Positions 1 to 11,735 of a stretch of 64,000 bases of DNA are shown here, piece by piece. The DNA lies in assembly GCF_019112545.1 (NCBI RefSeq), contig NW_025064908.1:125838-189837 (forward strand). Direction: 5' to 3'. The notes below the pieces were generated by a model. The model was not told where the DNA came from, searched no databases, and worked only from the letters and a program-made list of their open reading frames with translations. This DNA comes from Guyanagaster necrorhizus. Its lineage: Eukaryota; Basidiomycota; Agaricomycetes; Agaricales; Physalacriaceae. The translations under genes were made by a program, and so were the position numbers. How positions within the stretch are numbered: the first letter of the stretch is position 1; every line of letters begins with the position of its first letter.

Positions 1-249
1 AGTCTTAAATACTATACAAGTGTTCCTAATTATATCGCTACTTATTGTGTATGTCTGTGTCTATGGTGCCCATTGTCCTTGAGCATCATTACCGTACATA
101 AAAGGATGCTTGTGTGTCATTGGGCTTGATTGTCGTGGTGACTTGATGGATGAGTTAGTTGTGCTGACTAAGCTCTCCCATGGTCTTGTGTCTTCTGACT
201 AAGCATGAAATAGAGGTAAAAAAGTAATGAAAAGGGAAAAATCATAACA
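1..249 (-). repeat. 3' LTR of element A, truncated by window edge
   Basis: This matches 7503..7751 base for base apart from nine transitions. It ends in ATCATAACA, the complement of the TGTTA LTR start, followed by the polypurine complement TTACCCCC at 250..257. The missing left part should lie just outside the window. Confidence 0.93.
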
Positions 250-282
250 TTACCCCCTTCTTAAGACTATCATCCCGATGGC

Positions 283-3200
283 TTAATTTAGAGATAGTTC
301 ATAGTCATGTATGGCCTCGTCTGCTGACATGTATTTTTCGTTGATTCATTGATTGGATTCTGGTCCATAACCTTTCCAGCTTACAAGGTAATCTACTATC
401 GTTTTCATTCCCCCACTATACACTTTGACTTTTTGGAGTTTATAGTTTAAGACTTGTTCAATTTCATAGTGTTCCTCATCATTGATTAGGTCTGGTGGTG
501 GCAGCAGGGGGCGTTGCTGATTAGGGAAGGCTGGGGCAATATATGGTGATAGGAGTGCCTCGTTAAATACATTGTGGATCTTCCATCCCATCAGCAAGCA
601 TAGCTTGTAGGTGCCCTCCCCTATTTTGGCGATAATTGGGAAGGGGCCCATTCGCTTGTCAGCGAGCTTCCATTTTGGTCAGGGCAGGTGAAAGTTTGTT
701 GTGTCCAGCCATACTTTGTCATTGACATTGTATGTATGAGCTGGGCGACAGTGCTTGTCATATTGTTTCTTCATTGCAGAAGCCACCTTTTTGAGAGCAA
801 TTTTAGTTTTATTATGGATTTTTGTCATGTTGGCAGTGAAGTCTACAGAGGCTGGCATCGTAGTTTTGTGGCGAGTTGTTTGGGTGACATAAGGGTGTTG
901 CCCATGGTTGATGAAGAATGGGGTTTGGCCAGTAGCTGAATGTACCCTGTTGTTATGTTGAAAGGCCGCTAGTGTGAGCCATTCGACCCAATCATCTTGT
1001 CGGTAGTTAATGAAAAGTCGAAGATACTTTTCCACTTCCTGATTTGCGCGTTCGGTTTGACCATTGGTCTGCAGATGATAGGCTGTTGATGCATTTTGCT
1101 TGATGTTGAGTAGTTTGTATAGGTCGTTGAGGAACTTTGAGATGAACTGAGGTCCCCAATCCGAGATGACTACTTGGGGCATCCCGTACTTGGCATATAC
1201 TTCATCGTGCAGGATTTTGGCCCATCCCTCTGAGGTTAACTCCATGGAACATGCAATCAGGATGATAGCCTTGGAGAATCAATCTACAATGACAAGGATC
1301 ACATCATAGCTGTTACAATCTGGTAGTCCAGTGATCATGTCTACTGAAATGTGAGTCCAGAGACACAATGGTATCTTGTTCAGGTGTAGGGGGGCCGCTC
1401 ATGACTGTGTAGAGGGTTTTCCTCTTTGACATGTTTCACAGGCTTTGACATATAACATAATGTCATTGCCAAGTTTCAGCCACCAATAGTTTCACAGGAT
1501 GAGCTCCTTGGTTTTGGCGATTCCAGGATGTCCTGCGGTGGCATGATCATGACACGTGGCAATAATCTCCCCACATAGATTATGGTCTTGTGGGATGTAG
1601 ATCCTTCCATCATACCAGATCATCCCTTCCTCCTTCATCATTCCTCACTCGTGATTTAGCAAGGGAGCGATTCTTTGATCCCATTTATGGGTGTCTCAGA
1701 TTGCGCTCTTGATCCACTTGTGGATCTCTTCTTCTGTTGGCATAATTAATGCTCAGAAATGTTTGGGCTGGAGCATTATGACTCCTGTATTATCGTCTCC
1801 CCCTTGGTCATGGTCGGCCTGACAGGAGAGGAGGTTGGCCTTTTTGTTTGCCACCCCGGCCTTATGGTGGAGAGTGTATTGATATTAGGTGAGTTTGGTG
1901 ACCCATCGAGCTTGCTGGCGGTTCAACTTCTGTGGTTGTTGAAAGTATCTGAGGTTCTGGTGATCCATCCAGATCTCGAAGGTTTCAGGGGCACCGATCA
2001 GGTAATGTCACCATTCTTCTAAGGCAATTATTATTGCCAATAACTCTTTGTCATAAATCTTGTAATTCCTCTCTGTCATGGTCAATGCCTTGGAGAGGAA
2101 GGCGACTGGACACCACTCCCCTTCCTGCTCTTGTGACAGTATGGCACCTATAGCCCCATCGCTCGAATCGGCCTCCACATGGAATTTTCCTTCTTGGGAT
2201 GGTATGGCCAAGACTACATCCTCTGCCAGCCGCCTTTTTAGGTTGTTGAAGGCAAGCTGCTGGGAATTTCCCCACCCCCATGGGGCATTGCCAGTGAGTT
2301 AGGTCATGGGGTGGACGATCTTGCTGTAATCTCAAATAAACCTTCAATAGAAGTTTGTGAACCCAAGGAAGGATTGTAGCTCTTTCTTCTTGATCAGTGT
2401 TGGCCACTCCATTACCCCTGCTACCTTGATTGGATCCATTCTAATACTCCCTTCGCTGATGATTACTCCAAGGTATTCTGTTTCCAATACTTCAAACTCG
2501 CATTTTTCTGCTTTGAGAAACAGCTTGTGTTTTCTCATGAGGGCGAGTACCTGCTGTACCAGGTTGCAGTGTTCTTCCCTTGTCCTGGACATGATGAGAA
2601 TGTCATCTAGGTATATCGTGACCTTTCCGGTGGCGATGAGGTCCTTGAATATGTTGTTCATCATCCATTGAAAGGTGGCAGGGGAGTTGGTCAAGCCGAA
2701 GAACATAACCATTGGTTCGAACAGCCCTCAGTTGGTTCTGAAGGCCGCCTTCCACTCATCTCCCTCTTTGATCCAGACATTATTGTACCTCCAGCAGATG
2801 TTGAGCTTGGTGTAATATTTAGCTCCTTGAAGCTTGTCCATAAGTTCCGAGATCAGGGGTAATAGATATCGGTTTTTGATGGTCATTTTGTTCAGCTTTC
2901 AATAGTCCTGAACGGGTCAGAGTTTGCTGTTCTTTTTCTTGACAAAGAAAAAAAGAGAGGCCATCAGAGATTTCGATGGTCGAATACGCCTGCTGGATAG
3001 GTTCTCATCAAGGAACTTATCGAGCTCTTTTTGCTCCTGAATGCCAAGGGGGTAGGTTTTGCAATCCAGGTTGGCATTGGTATTGGGGATCAATTCGATG
3101 GCATGATCTCAGGGTTTTGGGCATGGGAGTTCATCGAAACTCTCTTTCTCGAAGAGGTCCTGATAGTCTCATGCCCACTCCAGTACCATTTCCTCAAACG

Positions 3201-4164
3201 TCTTCTCCTTCTTTCCTTTGTTGGCTTTGGTGGCCAAGTCATTGGCATGGTGCACCACCCAAATGTGGATTTCTTTTTGTAAATCAACAGCCAAGATGGT
3301 TTCTCTGTCTTCCATTTCTTCATCCCACCTGTCCTCTGGATCTTCATCAGGCAATTCGAATGGGATCTTTTGGCATCAACACTGGGCGAAGGTAAGACGT
3401 CCGGTTTTCCAATTGATCAGTGGATTATGTCGAATAAGCCAGTCATGTCCCAAGAACAGTTCCTTGGATCTGAGATCCATTATGGCTAGGTCAATTCATT
3501 CGGAGTGATCTCCGATCATTAATCGGAGCTCAATGAATTCTGTGATTGACTCTGCTTTGTTTTTTGTTCCATCAGCTTTATACACAGATATCGGAGCAGC
3601 CGTGGATCAGATGGGGAGTTTGTTTTGATGGATGAAGGTTCGGTTGATCGAGCTGCCCATGCATCCACTGTCGATTAAGGCTGTCACCAAGTGTCTAGCC
3701 CTGTTGGTCAGGGTTTTGATCTGTGCCTTTGCAGTTAAATCTCATCTGGGGGTTTTGGTGTGTCTGATGAATTTGCGGGGGCCTTTTAGCTCATCTAGCC
3801 ATTCAAAGGCCCTACTCTGCTCAGCATTCTTTAGTCCTTCCACCACCTCCATTCTGGTCCTATGCATCCACCCCTGTAGGGCAGCTTTAGCCACACTCCC
3901 ATTAACTGCTTCTTTGATGGCCCTCCAGGTCCATTCAGTTTTGAAGGGCTTGAGCCACTTCGAGGGGTTCTCTACCCCTGTTCAGCCTGTGGGCACTTGA
4001 GTTTGTATACTTGACAGTTCCTTGGTGTGTCTGTTAACCAGTCCGGGTATATTTGAATGTGTATGTAGTGACAATTTCGTGGCTACAGGAATATCATAAG
4101 TCTGACTAGCGGTTTTGAGAGGCACACCTATTAGTCCTTTGGCCAGCTCAGTGGAACTGCTCAC
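283..4164 (-). pseudogene. pol: Element A pol pseudogene (PR-RT-RH-IN-chromodomain)
   Basis: Read on the minus strand, the fragments fit a chromoviral polyprotein. The start near 4164 (SSSTELAKG) follows the gag stop. A protease region is near 3500..3750, RT around 2344..2950 with an intact YLDD motif near 2615, and RNase H at 2008..2211 (VEADSSDGAIG). The integrase core at 679..1245 keeps QTERANQEVEKY. The GPF/Y-like module and chromodomain at 346..651 keep YLVSWKGYGPESNQ. The expected terminal stop is at 283..285. Many in-frame stops interrupt it, mostly explainable as CGA to TGA or TGG to TAG/TGA. It cannot make a full product. Confidence 0.9.
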
Positions 4165-5930
4165 TGACTGGCCTCACCTTTTACTTCCTCAATCTTCATC
4201 TTGGGGGCTAACTCCTCTTCCTCCTTCTGCAGTTCAGCAATTTGGGCCCGAATGTCTTCATGAGTTCGTTTCTTCTTCAGACAATCTTTGGCCATGTGCC
4301 TCTTCTGTCCACAATTGAAGCATTTGCCTTCCTTCTTCATTCAGTCGATGTCCATTGGTTTACCAGCACCAGTATACGTCGTTCTGGTCCCGGTTTTCTG
4401 GCTGTCATAGGTTGATGCCACAGGAGTTCCTGATGATTTCCTGGCAGTTTGCCCCGACTTGTTCAGGATTGGCAGTGTCGGTTTCTTGCCATAGTCTTGC
4501 AAGATCAACACTTCCACTTTCTGCCTTTGTTGCTCCTTGTACATCTCGACAATTCTTTCTTTCCATTCATCATATCTGACTGGCATCAATAGTTTGATGC
4601 CCATTGTGGAGATCATCATGAGGTATGAGGAGGGGACTCCTCACTTGAGGGCTTCTATCATCTGGCCATCATTTGCCACATCCTCCCTGATTCCGGCTAG
4701 TTTGGTGAGCTGCTCCAGCTCATCGAAGTAGTCTGTTGCCACCTTATCTCCCATCTTATATTCTTTGATCTTCTGTTTGTGCACTTCCTGCACCACAGGG
4801 TCAATGAATTTGTCATTTAACATTTTCTTGAATACCGGCCATGAGGGGTATCGGTAATGACCCCAAGTGGTGGATCAGAAGTTCGGGGAAATGAGGATCC
4901 ACCACATTTTGGCTTTCTCTTCTAGGTAGGAGGTGGCGAATGTGACCTTGTTCATGTTGGTCCTCAGGTATCTGACATAGACCTCGAAATATTGTTCGCA
5001 ATCGACCAGAAACTGGTCGATGTCATCAGAGACCCCCTTGAAGGGGCGGGGCTTCCAAAGGAGGTCAGGGCAGCACTGAAGAACATTGGCATTATTAGGG
5101 AGGGTGCCCATCAGATTGGGCCATCCGTCAAATGGCAGTTGGTTCCACTCTTCTGGTGGGCCAGAGAATGAGTGCAGGGAGTGATCGTCAGCGACTGGGC
5201 TTCCTTTGTTCTCTTTTACCCAGATGATTACCCTATCGTGTATGGTGAATCCAAGGCAGATGGCCTCAGAGTTGTCCTGTACAGGTTCCTTTCCTTTCCT
5301 ACTCGGGCCAGCTTGGTCTGGCAGCAGCTGGGCCCCTAGTAATTGGCTTCTCTTGCCAGTCCAAGGATTAAGGTATTCTGCCTTTGGCTGTTCTCAGGAG
5401 TGGGTCAGACATGGGGCTGTCATGGCGGTGGATTGGTCAGAGATTGTAGTCGTGCTTCAGGCTGAAAGGGCCTGATACATGGCTCGAGATGGGGCAATGG
5501 GAGGTGTTCTCAGCATTGGTCAGACAGGCTTTGTAGAGTATGCCGTGGGTCAGCTTATGGGATACTCTGGATGCCGTTCGGTATATAGTTGGGCAGTATG
5601 ATCCGTTGCCACCCACAGAAGAATTTCTACTCATTGGTCAGGTTCTGAATGCAAATATAATTGTCCCATATGCAATGCTAGCCAAGTGCTATCACGCCAT
5701 AAGAAATTTACCCCCTGCAGATAATACCCCTGGTATTTCTGCTCTCTTTCCTTTCGTGCGAGCCTTCGTACTTCTTCTTTATCTGTTTCTTTGGACAAGT
5801 CATATGGGGGTCCCCAGGGTGGCTCACTGCTCTCGGTTTCTTCTTCCTCCTCATCCTTGTCGTCCTCCTTGAGGAGGGAACTGATGGGCTGGGCATAAAA
5901 ACTCTCCACAGCCTCTTGTAATATTGTCAT
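4161..5930 (-). pseudogene. gag: Element A gag pseudogene
   Basis: Minus-strand gag remnants. An acidic N-terminus starts near 5930 (SSLLKEDDKDEEEEE). The capsid at 4341..5111 holds a Retrotrans_gag-like core (ATSYLEEKAKMWWILIS). A zinc knuckle lies near 4250..4330. The stop at 4161..4163 is the normal gag end, because the pol frame starts there at a -1 offset. Internal stops break the frame, for example between 4823 and 4875. Confidence 0.85.
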
Positions 5931-7260
5931 CTTGCTCCTCTGGCTGAGTGCTCAGTCCAGTGGTTGGGGGCCCCTGGTAGGCAGAGGCTGGTCAACTCCT
6001 GATGTCAGGTTGATATCTATTTCCTCCTGTTGCTCGTGCCACCTCCACTCACTCATGATAGAGGCAGACATTGTTTCTGTAGTTGTCATGAATAAGCTGC
6101 CCAACCACTCAACTTCTAAGGAATCCTCTGAGGGCTCGGGTGGGGATGTGAGCATTCCCAGGGACTCATAGCCTATAGTGTCCGAGGATGGACTCGTCAC
6201 TCCTGAATACTGAGTCGGCGCTGGGGGTATGGGAGGAGGGGGGGTATTCAGGGATTGGAGGCCTCAAGTATTGTCTAGTCCAAGTGCCATCTGCCCAGTG
6301 TTCTGGGAACCCGCTGCTCAGAGTGCTGGGTTCTTGGAAGGGGGAGGTCAGTGGGGGGTTGGCTTGTATGGGTGCAAGGACACTGGCGATCTCTGAACAT
6401 AGTCCGTACCAGTTGCCCTCATTGATTGTGGTGAACTGGGCCCTCTCAATTTCCTGCTGCTCATCTCTGTGTTGCTCATCGTACTGCTCTGCCTCCCTGC
6501 TCTGCTGCTCCTCTGACTCGCAATGTACTGGCTGTGGCTCATCCTGCCTCCTTTGCTCCTCCTGTCGAATGGCATTGTCATAGTTAAAAGGGATAGTGAA
6601 GTCCCAGGTCAGGAAGTACCAGTGGATGGTTTCTTCCCATACTCGTCATTGCTGCTTTTCGTCATCTGGAGGGGGTCTCCCCACCCTCGAGCTGTTTCGG
6701 GTGAAAGGACAGGGGCTGTGAGGCTGGCTGCTAGGAGTTCAGGGGCTGGGTCAGCAAGCCATTGAAGGGGCATCAAGAGAGTCCCTGGCATGGTCAGCAA
6801 TCCCAGAGGCTCAGGGGGTGGAATCGGGAGAGGGGGACTGATGGAAGAAGTCTTCCGAGAGGTCCTCATCCTCATGGTTGGGGGGTGGTCCTGGTACGAA
6901 TATTCCATGCCTTCTTGAGACACTATTGTCTGTGTCTCCAGGTCGGAGGGAGCATTGTCCTCCTGTTTCTTCCTCACCATCCCCCTGATGCATGCCACTA
7001 GGCCCAGCTTCTGAGGGCTGGTAGGTCATTCGTCAGGATTCTGGGATGTCATGTAAGGGGAGGTCAGGGGTTACATTTCATAGGATTTCGCAGATACATA
7101 GAAACTCATTGTAATGTCTGAGGGCCCATGTGGTGATTGAATAGTGTCCCTGGCACAGCTGGATGATCACCAAAAGTCCTATCAGTGTTTTGATGATGGA
7201 AGAGAGGAGTTCAAAGAACTCGTGGTTGAAATTCGGGTCGGTAGAGGTCACGGGGGGCAT
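5824..7260 (-). pseudogene. Element A ORF1 pseudogene (upstream of gag)
   Basis: The ATG at 7260 begins MPPVTSTDPNFNHEFFELL, followed by a hydrophobic stretch (IIKTLIGLLVIIQL). The same frame (7029, then about 6600) gives WDFTIPFNYDNAIRQ and a charged Gln/Glu-rich helix, matching ORF1 of D. The end near 5824 corresponds to the Arg/Gly-rich tail. At least one stop, after position 7081, breaks it. I know of no named family for this protein. Conservation of this frame across copies is the evidence that it is coding. Confidence 0.65.
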
Positions 7261-7302
7261 TCAGTTTCTCAGCACAATTGGGCTTGAGAAAGGGAAGCTA
7301 GA

Positions 7303-7315
7303 AGCTTCGAGCTAA
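7303..7315 (-). promoter_or_regulatory. Self-primer binding site of element A
   Basis: One base inside the 5' LTR, these 13 nt are an exact inverted match to 7468..7480 in the LTR. That stretch lies about 27-40 bp downstream, on the minus strand, of the TATTTAA box at 7507..7513, so it is where the transcript should start. This is the layout of Tf1/sushi-type self-primed elements. Confidence 0.7.
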
Positions 7316-7316
7316 T

Positions 7317-7751
7317 TGTTAAGCCCAAGCATCATATGGACAGATATACATGATAAACAGGTGTTCCTTTGCACTTCGAGGAATCACCTGAGTCCACTTG
7401 TTTGTATATCCACTCAGTGTGATACAAGGTCAGATGTTGACTCAAGGTAGAATGGTGTGTATAAACTTTAGCTCGAAGCTGGGGTGTACCAGCGAGAGCG
7501 TCAGTCTTAAATACTATACAAGTGTTCCTAATTATATCGCTACTTATTGTGTATGTCTGTGTCCATGGTGCCCATTGTCCTTGAGCATCATTACCATACA
7601 TAAAAGGATGCTTGTGTGTCGTTGGGCTTGATTGTCGCAGTGACTTAATGGATGAGTTAGTTGTGCTGACTAAGCTCTTCCATGGTCTTGTGCCTTCTGA
7701 CTAAGCATGAAATAGAGGTAAAAAAGTAATGAAAAGGGAAAAATCGTAACA
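7317..7751 (-). repeat. 5' LTR of element A
   Basis: 435 bp; on the minus strand it runs from TGTTACGATTT to GGGCTTAACA. It contains a TATA-like box (complement of 7507..7513). The right flank 7752..7756 (ATTGT) is one half of the expected target duplication; the other half is outside the window. Confidence 0.95.
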
Positions 7752-10700
7752 ATTGTGGAGGCGAAGTCTGTTGATGCCAGTGTGGTTACATGGTGTTGTT
7801 CTGTTTGGGTAACATTTGGGTGTTGCCCATGATTGATAAAGAAAGGGGTTTTTCCTATTGCTGAATGGACTCGATTATTATGTTAAAAGGTGGTGAGAGC
7901 CAGCCATTCAATCCAGTCATCTTGTCTATAGTTAATGAAAAGTCAAAGATATTTTTTGACTTCTTGATTAACTCATTCTGTCTGTCCATCGGTCTGTGGA
8001 TGGTATGCAGTTGAAGCATTTCATTTAATATGAAGAAGGTGGTAAAGATCATCCAGGAATTTTAAGATGAATTGCAGTCCTCTATCTGAAATAATGACTT
8101 GTGGCAAGTCATATTTCACATAGACTTTATCTCGCAGGATTTTTGCCCATCCTTCTGAGGTCAGTTCAGTTGAGCAGGCAATTGGGATGATTGCTTTGGA
8201 GAATCGATTGATGATGATGATGATTGCATCATATCCATTGCAGTCCAGTAATCTGATAATCATGTCGACTGAAATGTGGGTCCATGGTGTAGATGGAACT
8301 TCGTTTGGGTGTAAGGGGGCCAGTCAGACTTGTGTTGATGACTTTCCCCTTTGACAGACCTCACATGCCTTGATATATTTGGTAATGTCATTGCCCATTT
8401 TCAGCCACCAGTATTTCTGTAGGATCAATTCCTTGGTTTTGGTGATGCCAGGGTGACCTGCAGTGAGGTGATCATGGCAGGTTGTGATGATTTCTCCTTG
8501 GAGCCCCCAATCTCTTGGGATATAGATCCACTCATCATAGCAGATCAGCCCTTCTTCCTGTGTTATTCCTCTCTTGTGGTTGAGTGAGGGTGCTATTTGC
8601 TGATCCCACTTATGGCTGTCATGTGTCATGCTTTTGATCTGTTCATGAATCTCTTCTTTGGTCAGCATTATCATGGCTCTGAAATGCTCTGATTGTAATA
8701 ATGTTACTCCTTCATTGTTAGTCCCTCCCTGGTCATGGTCTGCCCTTTGGCTGAGGAGGTCCACCTTTTTATTAGCAGTGCCTGCTTTATGATAGAGTGT
8801 GTATTGGTATTGGCTTAGTTCTGTAACCCATCTTGCTTGGTGGTGGTTCAGCTTCTGAGGCTGATAAAAGTATCAGAGGTTCTGATGGTCAGTCCAGATC
8901 TTGAAGACCTTGGCTGCCCCTATTAGATAGTGTTGCCATTCTTCAAGAGTGAGCATGATGGTGAGGAGTTCCTTGTTGTAGATTTCATAATTCCATTTCA
9001 TGGCAGTGAGTGCTTTCAACAGGAATGTGACTGGTCACCATTTACTATCTTGTTCTTGGGACAGTATAGCTCCAATAGCTCCTTCGCTTGAGTCGGCTTC
9101 AATCCTGAACTTCCCTTCTTGAGTCAGGATGGCAAGGACAATGTCCTCGGCCAGCCTATGCTTCAGGTTGTTGAAGGTGATCTGTTGGGAGGTTCCTCAA
9201 GTCCAAGGGGCATTGCTGGTTAGTTGCATCATTGAGTGGACTACCTTGCTGTAGTCTTGGATGAAGCATCAGTAAAAGTTTGTGAACCCAAGGAAGGATT
9301 GTAGTTTCTTTTTCTTGGTCAGAACTGGCCAATCCATTACCTCTGTGATCTTGATCAGGTTCATTCGGATGCTTCCTTCCATGATAATGACTCCTAGATA
9401 CTCTGTTTCAAGTACCTCAAATTCACATTTCTTGGCTTTGAGGAACAATTTGTGTTTTCTCATGAGGGCCAGTACTTGTCATACCAGCCTGCAGTGCTCC
9501 TCTCTTGTTTTAGACATTATTAAAATGTCATCGAGATAGATAGTAACTTTCTCGGTGGTGATGAGGTCCTTGAAAATATCATTCATCATCCACTGGAAAG
9601 TGGCAGGAGAGTTGGCTAACCTGAAGAACATGATGGTTGGTTCAAATAGTCCTCAGTTTGTCCTGAATGCTGCCTTCCATTCGTCTCTCTTCTTGATGCA
9701 GATGTTGTTATATCCCCACTGAACATTGAGTTTTGTGTAGTATTTGGCTCCCCAGAGTTTATCCATTAACTCAGAGATAAGTGGTAGAGGATATTGATTT
9801 TTGATGGTCATTTCATTCAACTTTTGATAGTCCTGGACTGGTCGGAGTTTGCCATCCTTCTTTTTGATGAAGAAGAATGGGGAAGCCATAGGGGACTTGA
9901 AGGGTTGAATTCTTCTGCTGAACAAGTTTTCATCAAGGAACTTGTTGAGTTCTTATTGCTCATTAATTCCCAGTGGGTAAGTTTTGCAGTAGAGATTTGC
10001 ATTGGCATTTGGGATGAGTTCGATGATATGATCCCAGGGCTTAAACCCCAGGAGTTCATCAAAGCTTTCCTTTTCAAACAGATCCTGATAATCTCAGGCC
10101 CACTCTAGCACCATTTCTTCAAATGTCTTTTCTTCCTTATGCTCATTGGCCTTGGCAGCTAGATTATTGGTATGGTGAACTGCCTGAACATGTATTTCTT
10201 GTTGGAGGTCGATTGCTAGGATGGTTTCCCCATCCTCCATTTCTTCATCCCATTAGTCTTTAGGGTCTTCATCTGGCAACTTGAAGGGGATTTTTTAGCA
10301 CCAATATCAGGCAAATGTGATTTGTCCAGTCTTTCAGTTGATCAGCAGGTTATGACATATGAGCCAATCATGCCTGAGGAAGATCTCTTTGGTGCTGAGA
10401 TCTGTGATGGCTAAGTCAATTCACTCTGAGTGATCTCTGATTGTGAGCCTTAGTTCAACAAATTCTGTGATCGAGCCAGCTTGATTCTTTGTCCTGTCTG
10501 CATTATATACCAGGATTGAGGCTGCCATGGCTTGGGTTGGGAGTTTATGCATGTCAATGAAAGCACGATTGATAGAACTCCCAGTGCATCTACTGTCAAT
10601 TAAGGCTGTTACTGTGTGGGTGGATCAGGATGTGAGAGTTTCAATCTGAGCCTTGATGATCAGATCTCACCCATTGGTTTTGGTTTGCCTGATGAACTTC

Positions 10701-11104
10701 TATGGTCCTTGAAGTTCATTGAGCCACTCTAGGGCTCAGCATTGTTCTGTCTTTTTTGACCTCTTCTATCATTTCATCGATTACTTCTTTAGCTCTTGTG
10801 CAATGGATCTAATTTTTCAACATGGCTTTGGCTTCAGCTTTGCTCTTGGCATTTCTGATTGCTCTCCAAGTCCATTCAGTATTGAATGGCTTGAGCCATG
10901 TGACAGAGCTCTCTACCTCTGTTTGGCCTGAGGGCACTTGAGTTTTCTTTTGCAATTCTTCAGTGTGTGGGTGCATAACTTGTGGTATATTCGAATGCAT
11001 AGTAAACATATTGGTAACTACAGAAACACTGTCAGTCTGACTAGTGGCTGGAGTTTGCACACCATGAAGTCTGTTGGCCAGTTCAGTGGAATTGCTCACT
11101 GACT
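7752..11104 (-). pseudogene. pol: Element B pol pseudogene, 3' end displaced by element A
   Basis: Minus-strand chromoviral pol. It starts at about 11101 (SNSTELANRLHG), with protease near 10400..10650, and RT at 9269..9925 that keeps [18 protein letters not shown]. RNase H lies around 8870..9130. The integrase N-terminus at 8324..8764 keeps the HHCC finger (HDHLTAGHPGITKTKEL, CEVCQRG), and the core follows at 8021..8263. The frame stops at 7752 because A is inserted there; B's integrase end, chromodomain and 3' LTR should lie beyond the left window edge. Stops and frameshifts are frequent. Confidence 0.9.
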
Positions 11105-11238
11105 GGCCCCATCTTTTACTTCCTCCACCTTTGTTTCCATGCTGAGTTCTTCTTCTTCTTTCTGCAAGTCAGCAATCTGCATGCAGATGTCTTCCTGAGT
11201 TTATTTCTTCTTCGGGCAATCCTTTGTCATGTGCCCTT
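11096..11238 (-). pseudogene. gag: Element B gag, 3' piece (zinc knuckle tail)
   Basis: This is the last part of B's gag, from the second half of the zinc knuckle to the gag stop at 11096..11098. The first half of the knuckle continues at 19325. Element D split the gene and duplicated CCCTT at both sides. Confidence 0.88.
11234..11238. repeat. Target site duplication of element D (left copy)
   Basis: CCCTT, repeated exactly at 19325..19329. Removing D plus one copy rejoins the zinc-knuckle codons of element B. Confidence 0.95.
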
Positions 11239-11679
11239 TGTTACGATTTATTCCTTTTTTCTTTCCTTTTACCCCTATTCACACTGAGTCAGAAGGCACA
11301 AGACCATGGAGAGTTTAGTCAGCACAACTAAAACCCTCCATCCAGACATTACGATGGTCGTGCCCGACGACACACAATCACCCTTTTATGTACGATAGCG
11401 ACGCTCAAGGACAACGAGCACAATGAACCAGACATACACAATAGGCAGTAGTATAATTAGCAAACAGTTGTACAGTATTTAAGGACCACAGCTCTCACTG
11501 GTATACCCCAGCTTCGAGCTAAAGTTTATATTCATACCATTCTACTCTCGAGCCACTGCATGGCCTTGTGACACACCGAAACAGGACAACATCACAAGTG
11601 GATTCGGGTGATCCCTCGAAGTGCGAAGGGACAGCCATCTATCATGTGTTGTCAAGTCATGTGTCGCTTGGGCTTAACA
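11239..11679 (+). repeat. 5' LTR of element D
   Basis: 441 bp, TGTTACGATT to GGGCTTAACA. TATTTAA at 11476..11482 is a good TATA box. The predicted transcript start lies near 11508..11511, just where the self-primer sequence begins. Confidence 0.97.
11510..11522 (+). promoter_or_regulatory. Predicted R start / primer segment of element D
   Basis: AGCTTCGAGCTAA lies about 28 nt after the TATA box and is fully complementary to 11681..11693 just inside the 5' LTR. The pair fits a self-primed mechanism, in which the 5' end of the RNA folds back onto the primer site. Confidence 0.7.
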
Positions 11680-11680
11680 A

Positions 11681-11693
11681 TTAGCTCGAAGCT
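11681..11693 (+). promoter_or_regulatory. Self-primer binding site of element D
   Basis: TTAGCTCGAAGCT, one base after the 5' LTR. It pairs over 13 nt with 11510..11522. It does not begin with TGG, as most tRNA-type primer sites do. Confidence 0.7.
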
Positions 11694-11735
11694 TCCTCGT
11701 TCCCTTTCTCAAGCCCAATTGTGCTGAGAAACCGA

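Larger units (their letters stand above)
1..7751 (-). mobile_element. Element A: Ty3/Gypsy chromovirus, nearly complete but defunct
   Basis: A minus-strand LTR retrotransposon holds ORF1, gag and pol remnants between a complete 5' LTR (7317..7751) and a 3' LTR cut by the window edge (1..249). Domain order on the minus strand is ORF1, gag capsid, zinc knuckle, protease, RT, RNase H, integrase, chromodomain. All frames carry many stops. It sits inside element B: the sequence right of 7751 continues B's integrase at the matching position. The visible LTR parts differ at 9 of 249 positions, all transitions. Confidence 0.93.
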
